Assembly (NCBI RefSeq): GCF_007993935.1
Contig: NZ_VITY01000008.1
Coordinates: 62,001 to 126,000 of the forward strand
Direction: 5' to 3'
DNA length: 64,000 bases
Origin: Bradyrhizobium macuxiense
GTDB taxonomy: Bacteria > Pseudomonadota > Alphaproteobacteria > Rhizobiales > Xanthobacteraceae
Shown here: positions 43,276-52,360 of the stretch, in pieces
How the letters are laid out: every line of letters begins with the position of its first letter
Position numbering within the stretch: the first letter of the stretch is position 1
Made by a program: the position numbers and the translations under genes
The notes under the pieces: model-generated
Told to the model about the DNA's origin: nothing
What the model saw: only the letters and a program-made list of their open reading frames with translations
Database searches by the model: none

Positions 43276-44274
43276 ATGACAAACCTGCCCGCGCAAATGA
43301 CCGTCGTTGCCATCAGCAAGCCAGGTGGCCCGGAGGTGCTGGTGCCGGAGACCCGCGCGCTGCCGGTGCCGAAGGCCGGCGAGATCCTGGTCAAGGTCGC
43401 GGCCGCCGGCGTCAATCGCCCCGACGTCGCGCAGCGCTCCGGCTCCTATCCGCCGCCGCCCGGCGCCAGCGATCTGCCCGGCCTCGAGATCGCAGGCGAA
43501 GTGGTCGCGCTCGGCGAAGGCGCCAAGCACAAGATCGGCGACAAGGTGATGTCGCTCGTCGCCGGCGGCGGCTACGCGCAATATTGCATCGCGCAGGACG
43601 CGCAGGCGATGACCGCGCCGCCGCAGCTCACGATGCAGGAAGCCGGCGCAATTCCGGAAACGCTGATGACCGTCTGGCACAATGTGTTCGAGCGCGGCGC
43701 GCTGCAGGCCGGCGAGACGCTGCTGATTCACGGCGGCTCCTCGGGCATCGGCACGATGGCGATTCAGCTCGCCAAGGCGTTCGGCGCAAAGGTGATCGTC
43801 ACCGTCGGCTCACAGGACAAGGCCGACGCCTGCCTCAAGCTCGGCGCCGATCACGCGGTGAACTACAAGACCGAGGATTTCGTCGAGGCGGTGAAGAAGG
43901 CCACCGGCGGCAATGGCGCCAACGTCATCCTCGACATGGTCGGCGGCGACTATATCGACCGGAACTATGATGCCGCCGCGGTCGAGGGCCGCATCGTCCA
44001 GATCGCGTTCCTGTCGGGAACACCGAAGGCGTCGGCCAATTTCGCCAAGCTGATGGTCAAGCGGCTGCACCACACCGGCTCGACCCTGCGCCCCCGTAGT
44101 AATGCGGACAAGGCGGCGATGGTCGCGGCAATCGAGGCAAAGGTGCTGCCGCTGCTGCGCGAAGGCCGCGTCAAACCGCTGATGGACAGCACATTCCCGC
44201 TGGAAAAGGCCGCCGACGCGCACCGGCGCATGGAGACCAGCGAACATATTGGCAAAATTGTGTTGGTGGTTTAA
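43276..44274 (+). CDS. NAD(P)H quinone oxidoreductase (zinc-independent MDR, PIG3-like)
   Basis: This 332-residue medium-chain dehydrogenase/reductase of the quinone oxidoreductase branch uses NADPH to reduce quinones or activated alkenes. It contains the N-terminal GroES-like fold (GEILVKVAAAGVNRPDVAQR, SGSYPPPPGASDLPGLEIAG), no catalytic zinc ligands, and a Rossmann motif (LLIHGGSSGIGTMAIQLAKA). The C-terminal LPLLREGRVKPLMDSTFPLE is typical. The ATG at 43276 has AGGGA six bases upstream; the open frame starts earlier but lacks support. Confidence 0.92.
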   Translation: MTNLPAQMTVVAISKPGGPEVLVPETRALPVPKAGEILVKVAAAGVNRPDVAQRSGSYPPPPGASDLPGLEIAGEVVALGEGAKHKIGDKVMSLVAGGGYAQYCIAQDAQAMTAPPQLTMQEAGAIPETLMTVWHNVFERGALQAGETLLIHGGSSGIGTMAIQLAKAFGAKVIVTVGSQDKADACLKLGADHAVNYKTEDFVEAVKKATGGNGANVILDMVGGDYIDRNYDAAAVEGRIVQIAFLSGTPKASANFAKLMVKRLHHTGSTLRPRSNADKAAMVAAIEAKVLPLLREGRVKPLMDSTFPLEKAADAHRRMETSEHIGKIVLVV

Positions 44275-44394
44275 CTCTCGCAACGGAAGCAGGGGCGGAA
44301 ACCCTTTGATTCCCTTCGCTTTCGTGTCATTTATCGCGCCACCGCCGGGCCGGTCGCCGGGCCCGGTCAGTTTGTCGATCGCGGAGTACTGACA

Positions 44395-47271
44395 TTGCGT
44401 CTGATCAGGTGCCTTGCGCTGCTCGCGCTGGGCCTCATGATGTTTGCCGCTGCGCCTGACGCGTATGCGATCGACGCCGTCAGCGTGCGCAGCGACGCGC
44501 CGGCGATCGATTTGACGGCGGTTCTCGACCATCAACGCAGCGAAACCGACCGCATCCAGGTCTCCACCGCACCCGGAACCGACGGCATCGTGCGCCGCAT
44601 CGAAGTTCGCGCCCGCGAAGGCGGCCAGAACTGGGTGGTGTTCGCGCTCGCCAACAACACCGACGACCAGCTCGACCGCCTGATCGTCGCACCGCATTAT
44701 CGCATCGTGTCATCGGGCCTGTTGTGGCCCGACCTCGGCCTGTCGCGCATCGCGACCATCACACCGTCGGTCGGCGATCGTCCCGAGCGGCAGGAGAGCC
44801 CGACCGCCGACGTGTTCCGTATCACGCTCGATCCCGGCGCCGTCGTCACCTATGTCGCGGAACTGCGCACCGACAAGCTGCCGCAGCTCTATCTGTGGGA
44901 ACCCGACGCCTACAAGGACAAGGTCAACTCGTTCACGCTGTACCAGGGCATCGTGATCGGCATCTCGGGCCTGCTCGCGCTCGTGCTCACGATCTTGTTT
45001 GTGGTCAAGGGCAGCATCATGTTCCCGGCCGCCGCGGCGCTGGCCTGGGCGGTGCTGGTCTATATCGGCGTCGATTTCGGCTTCTGGGGCAAGGTGCTCG
45101 ACATGTCGAACAACGCCGAGCGCGTCTGGCGCGCGGCGGGCGAGGCGATCCTCGCGGCGACGTTGCTGGTGTTCCTGTTCGCCTATCTCAATCTCAGTCG
45201 CTGGCATGTGCGCTACTCGCACATCACGATCGGCTGGCTGGTGTTCCTCGGCTCGCTGGTGGCGCTGGCGCTGTTCGATCCCGCGGTCGCCTCCGGCATC
45301 GCGCGGATGTCGCTGGTCATGATCGCCTTCGCCGGCTTCGCGCTGATCGTCTATCTCTCGACCCACGGCTTCGACCGTGCGGTGCTGCTGATCCCGACCT
45401 GGTTCCTGCTGGTGGTCTGGGTGGTCGCGGCCGGCATGACGGTCGCGGGCTCCGTCACCAACGACATCGTCGGCCCGGCGCTGCTCGGCGGCCTGGTGCT
45501 GATCGTGATGCTGATCGGATTTACTGTGATGCAGCACGCCTTCGCCGGCGGCGGCGCCACCACCGGCGTGGTCTCCGATGTCGAGCGCCGGGCGCTGGCG
45601 CTGACCGGCTCCGGCGACCTGATCTGGGACTGGGACGTCTCCGCCGACAAGGTGTTCACCAGCCCCGAGACCGAGGCGCTGCTCGGCCTCAAGCGCGGCA
45701 CGCTGGAAGGCCCGGCGGCGAAATGGCTCGAGGTGCTGCACCCGCTCGACCAAGACCGCTTCCGCGCCGCGCTCGACAGCGTGCTCGACCAGCGCCGCGG
45801 CCGCCTGGTGCAGGATTTCCGGCTGCGCACGCCCGACGGCCATTTCATGTGGTTCGCGCTGAAGGCGCGGCCCGTGGTCGGCTCCGATGGCGAGGTCTCG
45901 CGCGTGGTCGGCACCCTCACCGACGTCACCGAGTTCAAGAACTCCGAAGAGCGGATGCTGCACGACTCCGTGCATGACAATCTGACCGGCCTGCCGAACC
46001 GCCGGCTGTTCATGGATCGCCTCGGCGCGGTGGCGAACCTCGCCAAGACCATGCCGAACCTGCGGCCGACCCTGATGGTGATCGACCTCGACCGCTTCAA
46101 GCAGGTCAATGATTCCGTCGGCATCGCGGTCGGCGACTCGATCCTGCTGACGCTGGCGCGCCGTCTGACCCGCATCCTCAAGCCGCAGGACACGCTGGCG
46201 CGGATGGCCGGCGACCAGTTCGGCCTGATCCTGCTGTCCGAGCAGGACCCGGCGCGGATCACCAATTTCGCCGAGACCATCCGCAAGACCATCCGCGCCC
46301 CGATCGCCTTCAACGACCGCGAGATATTCCTGACCGCCTCGATCGGGCTTGCGCTGTCCGATCCGGCGGCGCCGCTGACCGATGAGATCATCAAGGACGC
46401 CGAGCTTGCGATGTATCATTCGAAGCGGATCGGCGGCGACCGCATCGACGTCTACAAGCCGGCGATGCGGGCGCGGAAGACCGACCGCCTGACGCTGGAG
46501 AGCGACCTGCGCCGCGCCATCGAGCGGCAGGAGATCACGATCCTGTACCAGCCGATCGTGCGGCTGGAAGATCGCGCGATCGCGGGCTTCGAGGCGCTGG
46601 CGCGCTGGGACCATCCCAAGCTCGGCCGGATGTCGCCGTCGGAATTCATCAACGTCGCCGAGGAGACCGGCCTGATCGTCGATCTCGGCATGTTCGTGAT
46701 GGACCAGACCGCGCGCCAGCTCGCGGTGTGGCAGCGCGCGATGCGCGCCCGCGAGCCGATCTTCGCTTCGGTCAACGTGTCGTCGCGCCAATTGCTGCGC
46801 CACGACCTGATCCACGATATCCGTACCGTGCTGTCGCGCTCCTCGGTGGCGCGCGGCACGCTGAAGCTGGAGCTGACGGAATCGCTCGTCATGGAGAACC
46901 CGGAGCACGCAGCGCAGATGCTGGCGCGGATCCGCGAGCTCGGCACCGGGCTGTCGCTCGACGATTTCGGCACCGGCCACTCCTCGCTGTCGTACTTGCA
47001 GCGCTTCCCGTTCGACACCATCAAGATCGACCAGTCCTTCGTCCGCACCACCAGCCGCGGCACCCGCCCGGTGATCCTGAAATCGATCATCGCGCTGGCG
47101 CACGATCTCGGCATGGAGGTGGTGGCAGAGGGCGCGGAGACGGACTCCGACGCCGTCGAGCTCTACCAGCTCGGCTGCGAATACGCGCAGGGCTTTGCCT
47201 TCGGCGAGCCGATGGACGCGGATGCGGCGACCCGGCTGCTGACTGAGGAACGGCTGGAAGCGGCGAGCTAG
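44395..47271 (+). CDS. Membrane PAS-GGDEF-EAL protein (c-di-GMP phosphodiesterase, probable)
   Basis: This 958-residue signalling protein starts with TTG at 44395 (GGAG eight bases upstream), which gives an intact signal peptide ending PDAYA. A periplasmic beta domain (~30-180) is followed by seven or so membrane helices (~185-400), a PAS domain (~410-520: LTGSGDLIWDWDVSADKVF), then GGDEF (~525-690) and EAL (~700-950). The GGDEF signature is degenerate (AGDQF) and the inhibitory site reads KPQD, so cyclase activity is doubtful. The EAL domain looks complete: EALARW, NVSSRQL, LELTES, DDFGTGHSS, KIDQSF and VVAEGAE. It probably degrades c-di-GMP in response to a periplasmic cue (inference). Confidence 0.93.
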   Translation: MRLIRCLALLALGLMMFAAAPDAYAIDAVSVRSDAPAIDLTAVLDHQRSETDRIQVSTAPGTDGIVRRIEVRAREGGQNWVVFALANNTDDQLDRLIVAPHYRIVSSGLLWPDLGLSRIATITPSVGDRPERQESPTADVFRITLDPGAVVTYVAELRTDKLPQLYLWEPDAYKDKVNSFTLYQGIVIGISGLLALVLTILFVVKGSIMFPAAAALAWAVLVYIGVDFGFWGKVLDMSNNAERVWRAAGEAILAATLLVFLFAYLNLSRWHVRYSHITIGWLVFLGSLVALALFDPAVASGIARMSLVMIAFAGFALIVYLSTHGFDRAVLLIPTWFLLVVWVVAAGMTVAGSVTNDIVGPALLGGLVLIVMLIGFTVMQHAFAGGGATTGVVSDVERRALALTGSGDLIWDWDVSADKVFTSPETEALLGLKRGTLEGPAAKWLEVLHPLDQDRFRAALDSVLDQRRGRLVQDFRLRTPDGHFMWFALKARPVVGSDGEVSRVVGTLTDVTEFKNSEERMLHDSVHDNLTGLPNRRLFMDRLGAVANLAKTMPNLRPTLMVIDLDRFKQVNDSVGIAVGDSILLTLARRLTRILKPQDTLARMAGDQFGLILLSEQDPARITNFAETIRKTIRAPIAFNDREIFLTASIGLALSDPAAPLTDEIIKDAELAMYHSKRIGGDRIDVYKPAMRARKTDRLTLESDLRRAIERQEITILYQPIVRLEDRAIAGFEALARWDHPKLGRMSPSEFINVAEETGLIVDLGMFVMDQTARQLAVWQRAMRAREPIFASVNVSSRQLLRHDLIHDIRTVLSRSSVARGTLKLELTESLVMENPEHAAQMLARIRELGTGLSLDDFGTGHSSLSYLQRFPFDTIKIDQSFVRTTSRGTRPVILKSIIALAHDLGMEVVAEGAETDSDAVELYQLGCEYAQGFAFGEPMDADAATRLLTEERLEAAS

Positions 47272-47276
47272 CTTTT

Positions 47277-47397
47277 GTCGTCCCGGCCTTGAGCCGGGAC
47301 CCATACGCCGCAGCCCGTCCATGATGCGCTGGGGTCAGTTGCCTTCGTGACAACAACGCCCTGTGGTTATGGGTCCCGGCGTTCGCCGGGACGACGG
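47277..47397. repeat. Palindromic repeat family 1, copy D
   Basis: Arms TGTCGTCCCGGCCTTGAGCC and GTTCGCCGGGACGACG with GGTTATGGGTCCC inside. The left arm differs from other copies. Its right arm contains the stop codon of the next gene on the minus strand. Confidence 0.8.
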
Positions 47398-47645
47398 TTG
47401 GGCATGCGCTTGAACTTGACGCTCTTGCCGTCGGCCTGGCGCGTCGCGATGTAGCCGGCCTCGAGGCAGGCTTCGCGCTGCGGCATCTTCTCCTGCGGGC
47501 TGCGCAGGGTTTCCCACCACGACGCGCGCTGCGCGGCACGCGGCAGCGCCGCGTCGATGATCTCCTCGATCTGCTCGAAGGTCAGCACGAACTCGGGCAG
47601 ATGCTGCTTCTTCAGATAATCCCGCAGCGCATCGTAGTCGTTCAC
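47367..47645 (-). CDS. DUF7662-like protein whose 3' end lies in a repeat
   Basis: A 92-residue protein starting with GTG at 47645 (GAGG five bases upstream). The core reads DYDALRDYLKKQHLPEFVLT, then FEQIEEIIDAALPRAAQRAS, WWETL and ACLEAGYIATRQADGKSVKF. This fits a family with LTF..IE.I....LP..A.....WW, then AGW and a C-terminal F.R, which is thought to bind nucleic acids (DUF7662, from memory). The last residues, RRPGERRDP, are read from palindromic repeat copy D, which also supplies the TAA stop. The native C-terminus was probably replaced when the repeat arrived. Confidence 0.7.
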   Translation of the reverse strand: MNDYDALRDYLKKQHLPEFVLTFEQIEEIIDAALPRAAQRASWWETLRSPQEKMPQREACLEAGYIATRQADGKSVKFKRMPNRRPGERRDP

Positions 47646-47761
47646 ATCATCCTCAAGGCTCAGGGTTCCGGCAACCACCCGTTAACCCATTCGGCGGCCG
47701 CTGTCGCCATTTAAGGCGACAACAAGATTTCCCGTTGCATGACGGCGCTTTGGAGCAGGAC

Positions 47762-49255
47762 ATGCCATTTCGACGGGGACACGACGCAAGGCGGCGCTGG
47801 CGGCTATCGGCCAAGCTGCTGGTCGCGGCGTCGGTTGCGACCGTCCTCGGCTTCTCCGCGGTCTGCGCCGGCGTGATGTTCGACATGCGCCGCGGCGAAG
47901 AGCAACTGGCCCGCCGCACGCTGGAGAATCTGGCGTCAGGCATCGAGGCCGACATCAGCCGCAACATCGAGCTCTACGACCTGTCGCTGCGGGCGGTCGC
48001 CAGCAATCTGGAAATGCCGGAGATCCGCAGCGTCAGCAAGGAACTGCGCCAGCTGATCCTGTTCGATCACGCCGCGACTGCAAAACATTTCGGCGCGATC
48101 CAGGTGTTCGACAGCAAGGGCGATCTGACCATCGACGCGGCGAGCCTCGATCCGCAGCCGGAGAACCGCAGCGACGAGGAGTACTTCACCGTCCAGCGCG
48201 ACCATTCCGACACCGGGCTGTATATCAGCCGGCCGATGCTGCATCGCGGCGCCTACGCCATCGTGCTGAGCCGGCGCATCGTCGGCGAGGACGGCCGCTT
48301 TCTCGGCGTCGTGGTCGGCTCGATCCGCTTCAGCTATTTCCACGACCTGTTCGGGCGGCTGAACCTCGTGCCGGGCGACACCATCACCGTGCTGCGCAAC
48401 GACCGCACCATCATCATGCGGACGCCGTTCGATCTCGACGTAATCGGAAAGAACCTCGCCGATCAGCTGGACTGGAAATCCGAGAACCTGAAGATCGGCG
48501 GCGCGTTCTCCGGCCGGGGCCCGGTCGACGACACGGCACGGCTCTATGTCAGGCGCAGCGGCAACGGGCCGCTTTACGTCGTGGTCGGCAAGCCGCTCGA
48601 AGCCGTCTTCAATCTCTGGCGCACCGAGGCGATCCGGATCGGCGCGATCATGGGCTTTCTGGTCCTGTTCGTGCTCAGCGCGACGCTGGTGCTGGCGCGC
48701 GAGATCGTCCGGCGCGGCGACGCCGAGGACAGGCTCGAGGAGCTGGCGACCACCGACGCCCTCACCGGCCTGAAGAACCGGCGCAAGTTCGATGCCGAGA
48801 TCGACCGCGAATGGCGCCGCGCCAGCCGCTACGGCCAGCCGGTCGCGCTGTTGATGATCGATGCCGATCATTTCAAGGCCTACAACGACACCTATGGGCA
48901 TCAGGCCGGCGACCAGGTGCTGGTCGGAATCGCGATCTGCATTTCGGATGCGGTGCGCCGCGCCGGCGATTGCCCGGCGCGCTTCGGCGGCGAGGAATTC
49001 GCCGTGCTGCTGCCCAACATGACCGCGCTCGAGGCCTTCAACCTCGCCGAGACCATCCGTGGCAAGGTCCAGCAATGGTGCGAGGGCGAGCTGATCACGA
49101 CGGTCAGCATCGGCGTCGCCAGCATGCGGCCGCTCGCCGGCCAGCAATGGTCCGACCTGATCGAAGCCGCCGACAAGGCGCTCTACGCCGCCAAGGCCAA
49201 CGGCCGCAACCAGTCGGTGCTCGCAACGGCGCCGAAGATCGCGCTGGTGGCGTAG
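47762..49255 (+). CDS. Membrane diguanylate cyclase with periplasmic sensor domain
   Basis: This 497-residue c-di-GMP synthase starts with the ATG at 47762 (GGAG upstream; an earlier start at 47735 was rejected). An N-terminal helix (~20-42, LLVAASVATVLGFSAVCAGV) leads to a periplasmic double-Cache-like domain (~50-285: GIEADISRNIELYDLSLRAV; DEEYFTVQRDHSDTGLYISR) and a second helix (~300-325). The GGDEF domain is intact: TDALTGLKNRRKFD, MIDADHFKAYNDTYGHQAGD and RFGGEEFAVLLP. A product-inhibition site (RAGD, five residues before GGEEF) is present, so feedback control is expected. It pairs functionally with the EAL protein upstream. Confidence 0.94.
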   Translation: MPFRRGHDARRRWRLSAKLLVAASVATVLGFSAVCAGVMFDMRRGEEQLARRTLENLASGIEADISRNIELYDLSLRAVASNLEMPEIRSVSKELRQLILFDHAATAKHFGAIQVFDSKGDLTIDAASLDPQPENRSDEEYFTVQRDHSDTGLYISRPMLHRGAYAIVLSRRIVGEDGRFLGVVVGSIRFSYFHDLFGRLNLVPGDTITVLRNDRTIIMRTPFDLDVIGKNLADQLDWKSENLKIGGAFSGRGPVDDTARLYVRRSGNGPLYVVVGKPLEAVFNLWRTEAIRIGAIMGFLVLFVLSATLVLAREIVRRGDAEDRLEELATTDALTGLKNRRKFDAEIDREWRRASRYGQPVALLMIDADHFKAYNDTYGHQAGDQVLVGIAICISDAVRRAGDCPARFGGEEFAVLLPNMTALEAFNLAETIRGKVQQWCEGELITTVSIGVASMRPLAGQQWSDLIEAADKALYAAKANGRNQSVLATAPKIALVA

Positions 49256-49326
49256 CAGTCGTGTGGGCAGCTGCAAAGACGCCGGGCTGCAGACGCAATT
49301 GAGTTCGTCGCGCAATCTCTCCACAT

Positions 49327-49449
49327 CGTCGTCCCGGCGAAGGCCGGGACCCATAACCACAGGTCTCGTTGTCGAAGCGAACTGTGGCTCCAGCGTCGCG
49401 CAACAATGAGCATTCGGGGTAATGGGTCCCGGCCTTCGCCGGGACGACG
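49327..49449. repeat. Palindromic repeat family 1, copy E
   Basis: Arms CGTCGTCCCGGCGAAGGCC and GGCCTTCGCCGGGACGACG with GGGACCCATAACCACAG and ATTCGGGGTAATGGGTCCC. This is the most regular copy of the family. It lies between the convergent cyclase and helicase genes. Confidence 0.88.
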
Positions 49450-49513
49450 GTGAGCTTTGTTACGAGCGTCGAGACTCAGACGCCGGCACGCGTGGCAGCA
49501 CAGCGCCGCCAGC

Positions 49514-51580
49514 TCAGCCGCGCCGCTTCTTCTTGGGCTTCTTGCCGAACTTTGGTTTTGCGGCCGACACGTCCGGCCACTGCGTGTGTCCGGCCTTGCC
49601 CCGATGCTTCTTTTTCTTGCCGAACCTCGGCTCGTCGCCGGATGTCGGCCTCGCACCCTTTTCATTCCGATCGAACCGGAATGGAGCTTTGGAGTCTCGC
49701 TTGGGCGCGTGGTCTTCGCGCGAACCGCTCGCACCTTCTCTCGAAAACGCTTTGGCCTCGCGATCCGGCTTGCCGTGGCGCTTTGCTGCCGTGTGATCAC
49801 GCGGCTCGTCACTGCGCGGCGCGCGGTGCCCGCCGTCGTCCTGATCGCGCCAAGGATCGGGCTTGCGATCGGGCCTGGGATCGGGCCTGGGCTTGCGCGC
49901 CGGCTTCTCGGCGCGCGCCTCGCCCTGCGGAGCGTCCGCCAGCGGCTCGATGCGGATGCTGTCTTCCTTGTCGGGACGCTTGATCTTGACGGCGAAGGAA
50001 TCCGCGACCCGCGCGGCGATCTCGAATTCGGTGGTCGTGTCCATGATCTTGATGGCGCCGATGTCGCGCTTGTCGATGCCGCCACGGCGACAGATCATCG
50101 GCAGCAGCCAGCGGGCTTCGGCATTCTTGCGGCGCCCGATCGCGGCACGGAACCAGACCGTGGCCTCCTCCATGCCGTGACGCGGAGACTTGCCGGTCTT
50201 CGCTCGCGGCCCTGCGGCACGCTCGTCGCGGCGCGAGGTCCGCTCGCCGCGCTCGCGGCCTCGTCCCTCGCCGGGATCGAGGATGTCCTCGGGCGCCGGC
50301 AGCCGCGCGCGATAGAGCCGGGCCAGCGCCGCGGCGACCGCCTCGGGCGACCGTTCCGCAAGCAACGCCTGCGCGAGGGCCAGATCGTCCGACGTCGCCT
50401 CTTCGGAGAACACCGCATCCTTGAGCAGGCGATCATGGTCGAGCTTGCGGATCTCCTCGGCCTGCGGCGCGGAGCCCCAGACAATGTCGATGCCGGCGAG
50501 ATCGAGCAGCAGCTCGGCGCGACGCCGCCGCGCCGGCGGCACCAGCAGGATGCTGACGCCCTTGCGGCCGGCCCGGCCGGTGCGGCCGGAGCGATGCTGC
50601 ATCACCTCCGGGTCCTTCGGCAGATCGGCATGAATCACAAGATCGAGGCTCGGCAGATCGATGCCGCGCGCCGCGACGTCGGTCGCGACGCAAACCCGCG
50701 ACCGCCCATCGCGCAGTGCCTGCAGCGCCTGGGTCCGCTCGTTCTGGGTCATTTCGCCCGACAGCGCGGCGACGGAAAACCCGCGTTCCAACAGCGCCGC
50801 CTGCAAATGCCGGACGGCTTCGCGGGTGTTGCAGAACACCAGCGCACTCGGCGCCTCATGGAAGCGCAGCACGTTGACGACCGCGTGTTCGACATCGTCG
50901 GCGGCAACGCGGATGGCGCGGTACTCGATGTCGGAATGACCGCCCTCGTCGCCGGCGACCTCGATCCGGAACGCCTGCTCTTGATACTGCTTGGCCAGCG
51001 CAACGATGCCGCGCGGAAACGTCGCCGAGAACAGCAAGGTGCGGCGGGTGTCCGGCGTGGTTTCGAGGATGAATTCCATGTCCTCGCGGAAGCCGAGATT
51101 GAGCATCTCGTCGGCCTCGTCGAGCACGACGACGCGCAATCCCGAGATGTCGAGACGACCGCGCCGCAGATGGTCGCACAGCCGGCCGGGCGTCCCGACC
51201 ACGATGTGGGCACCTTCGGCAAGCTCGCGCTGCTCGCGGCGCGGGTCCATGCCGCCGACGCAGGAAACGACGCGTGCGTCGGCATGCTCATAGAGCCATG
51301 CGAGCTCGCGCTGGACCTGTAAGGCGAGCTCGCGCGTCGGCGCGACGATCAGGGCCAGCGGAGCTCCGGCCGGCTCGAACCGCTCGGCGTCGCCGAGCAG
51401 ATCCTTTGCCATGGCCAATCCGTAGGCAACGGTCTTGCCCGAGCCGGTCTGAGCGGAAACCAGGAGGTCGCGGCCGACGGCATCGTCCGCGAGCACGGCG
51501 AGTTGAACGGGGGTCGGCTGTTCGTAGTTGCGCTCAGCCAGGGCGCGGGCGAGCGGCGGACTTGTGGTCGGAAAGGGCAC
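49514..51580 (-). CDS. DEAD-box RNA helicase with DbpA-type RNA-binding domain
   Basis: This ATP-dependent RNA helicase of the DeaD/CsdA kind has 688 residues, probably for ribosome assembly or cold-stress RNA remodelling. Starting at the GTG at 51580 gives MPFPTTSPPLARALAERNY, the expected N-terminus with its Q motif (PTPVQ). The helicase motifs are intact: AQTGSGKT, PTRELA, GTPGRL, DEAD, SAT, and HRSGRTGRAG. After residue ~420, a DbpA_RBD (ICRRGGIDKRDIGAIKIMDT) is followed by a long basic, Arg/Lys/Asp-rich disordered tail ending KFGKKPKKKRRG. The 46 upstream in-frame codons have no ATG and were excluded. Confidence 0.92.
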   Translation of the reverse strand: MPFPTTSPPLARALAERNYEQPTPVQLAVLADDAVGRDLLVSAQTGSGKTVAYGLAMAKDLLGDAERFEPAGAPLALIVAPTRELALQVQRELAWLYEHADARVVSCVGGMDPRREQRELAEGAHIVVGTPGRLCDHLRRGRLDISGLRVVVLDEADEMLNLGFREDMEFILETTPDTRRTLLFSATFPRGIVALAKQYQEQAFRIEVAGDEGGHSDIEYRAIRVAADDVEHAVVNVLRFHEAPSALVFCNTREAVRHLQAALLERGFSVAALSGEMTQNERTQALQALRDGRSRVCVATDVAARGIDLPSLDLVIHADLPKDPEVMQHRSGRTGRAGRKGVSILLVPPARRRRAELLLDLAGIDIVWGSAPQAEEIRKLDHDRLLKDAVFSEEATSDDLALAQALLAERSPEAVAAALARLYRARLPAPEDILDPGEGRGRERGERTSRRDERAAGPRAKTGKSPRHGMEEATVWFRAAIGRRKNAEARWLLPMICRRGGIDKRDIGAIKIMDTTTEFEIAARVADSFAVKIKRPDKEDSIRIEPLADAPQGEARAEKPARKPRPDPRPDRKPDPWRDQDDGGHRAPRSDEPRDHTAAKRHGKPDREAKAFSREGASGSREDHAPKRDSKAPFRFDRNEKGARPTSGDEPRFGKKKKHRGKAGHTQWPDVSAAKPKFGKKPKKKRRG

Positions 51581-51766
51581 GAGATGGGAAACCTTGATTG
51601 GTCCGGGCGCAGAACGTCGAGCGGGACGACCTGAGGCTGCGACCCCGGCAGGCGGCACGGCCGCATGACGATTTGGCGCTGCTTTACGCCAAGACCGGCC
51701 AAATCGCCATGCCCCCAAAGCCTTCCCATGACGGAAAAGGCCCTCCTTGGCGGAAAAGGTGCCGGA

Positions 51767-52360
51767 TCAGGCCGGCTGCCCGATCGGGGCCTGGCTGCCG
51801 GCAATCCGGTCCATCAATCCCGACAACCGCGATGGCGGCAGGCTGGCTGGAGCAATCAGGCCGCCCGCCCCGCGCAGCGCGCCCGGCACCAGCTCGCAGG
51901 CCAGCAGGCGATCGCGGTCATATGGGCCGGGCATGCGGAGCGCGCCGGTTGTCTCGGCCGAAAAGCCGAAGCGGTCGTAATAGGCGGCGTCGCCGACCAG
52001 GATGACGGCGCGATGGCCGAGCAGATCGGCCCGCTGCAAGGCCTGGCGCATCAGCGCAGCACCGATGCCGAGGCACCTCGCCTCCTCCGCCACCGCGAGC
52101 GGACCAAGCAGCAGGCAGGCATGACCGGTACCGGTCACGACCGGCCACAGCCGCAATGTGCCGACCAGGCGGCCGCCACGGCGCGCGACAAACGCGAGGC
52201 CGCGCGCAGGCTTGCGGCCCTCGCGCAGCCGCTCCGAGGTCTTGGCGAAGCGGCCAGGACCGAATGCGGCGTCGAGCAGACTCTCTCGCGCCGCCACGTC
52301 CGAACGGCGTTCCCTGCGGATCGCAACCGGTCTGTCGTTCGGAGAACCAAATGAGGACAT
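51767..52360 (-). CDS. GNAT family N-acetyltransferase (YhbS-like)
   Basis: This 197-residue acetyltransferase has an N-terminal GNAT part (RRERRSDVAARESLLDAAFG), the acetyl-CoA-binding motif A (LGPLAVAEEARCLGIGAALM, a variant of the Q/RxxGxG/A loop) and motif B with YYDRFGFSAETTG, as in YhbS-type proteins. The ATG at 52360 shares its A with the ABC ATPase stop (TGATG), so it is the last gene of a four-gene translationally linked unit. The acyl acceptor is unknown; a small molecule handled by the adjacent transporter is possible. Confidence 0.85.
   Translation of the reverse strand: MSSFGSPNDRPVAIRRERRSDVAARESLLDAAFGPGRFAKTSERLREGRKPARGLAFVARRGGRLVGTLRLWPVVTGTGHACLLLGPLAVAEEARCLGIGAALMRQALQRADLLGHRAVILVGDAAYYDRFGFSAETTGALRMPGPYDRDRLLACELVPGALRGAGGLIAPASLPPSRLSGLMDRIAGSQAPIGQPA

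Noticed and set aside
44710..47322. 870-codon open frame antisense to the GGDEF-EAL gene
   Set aside because: Shadow frame; the sense strand encodes clear PAS, GGDEF and EAL motifs.
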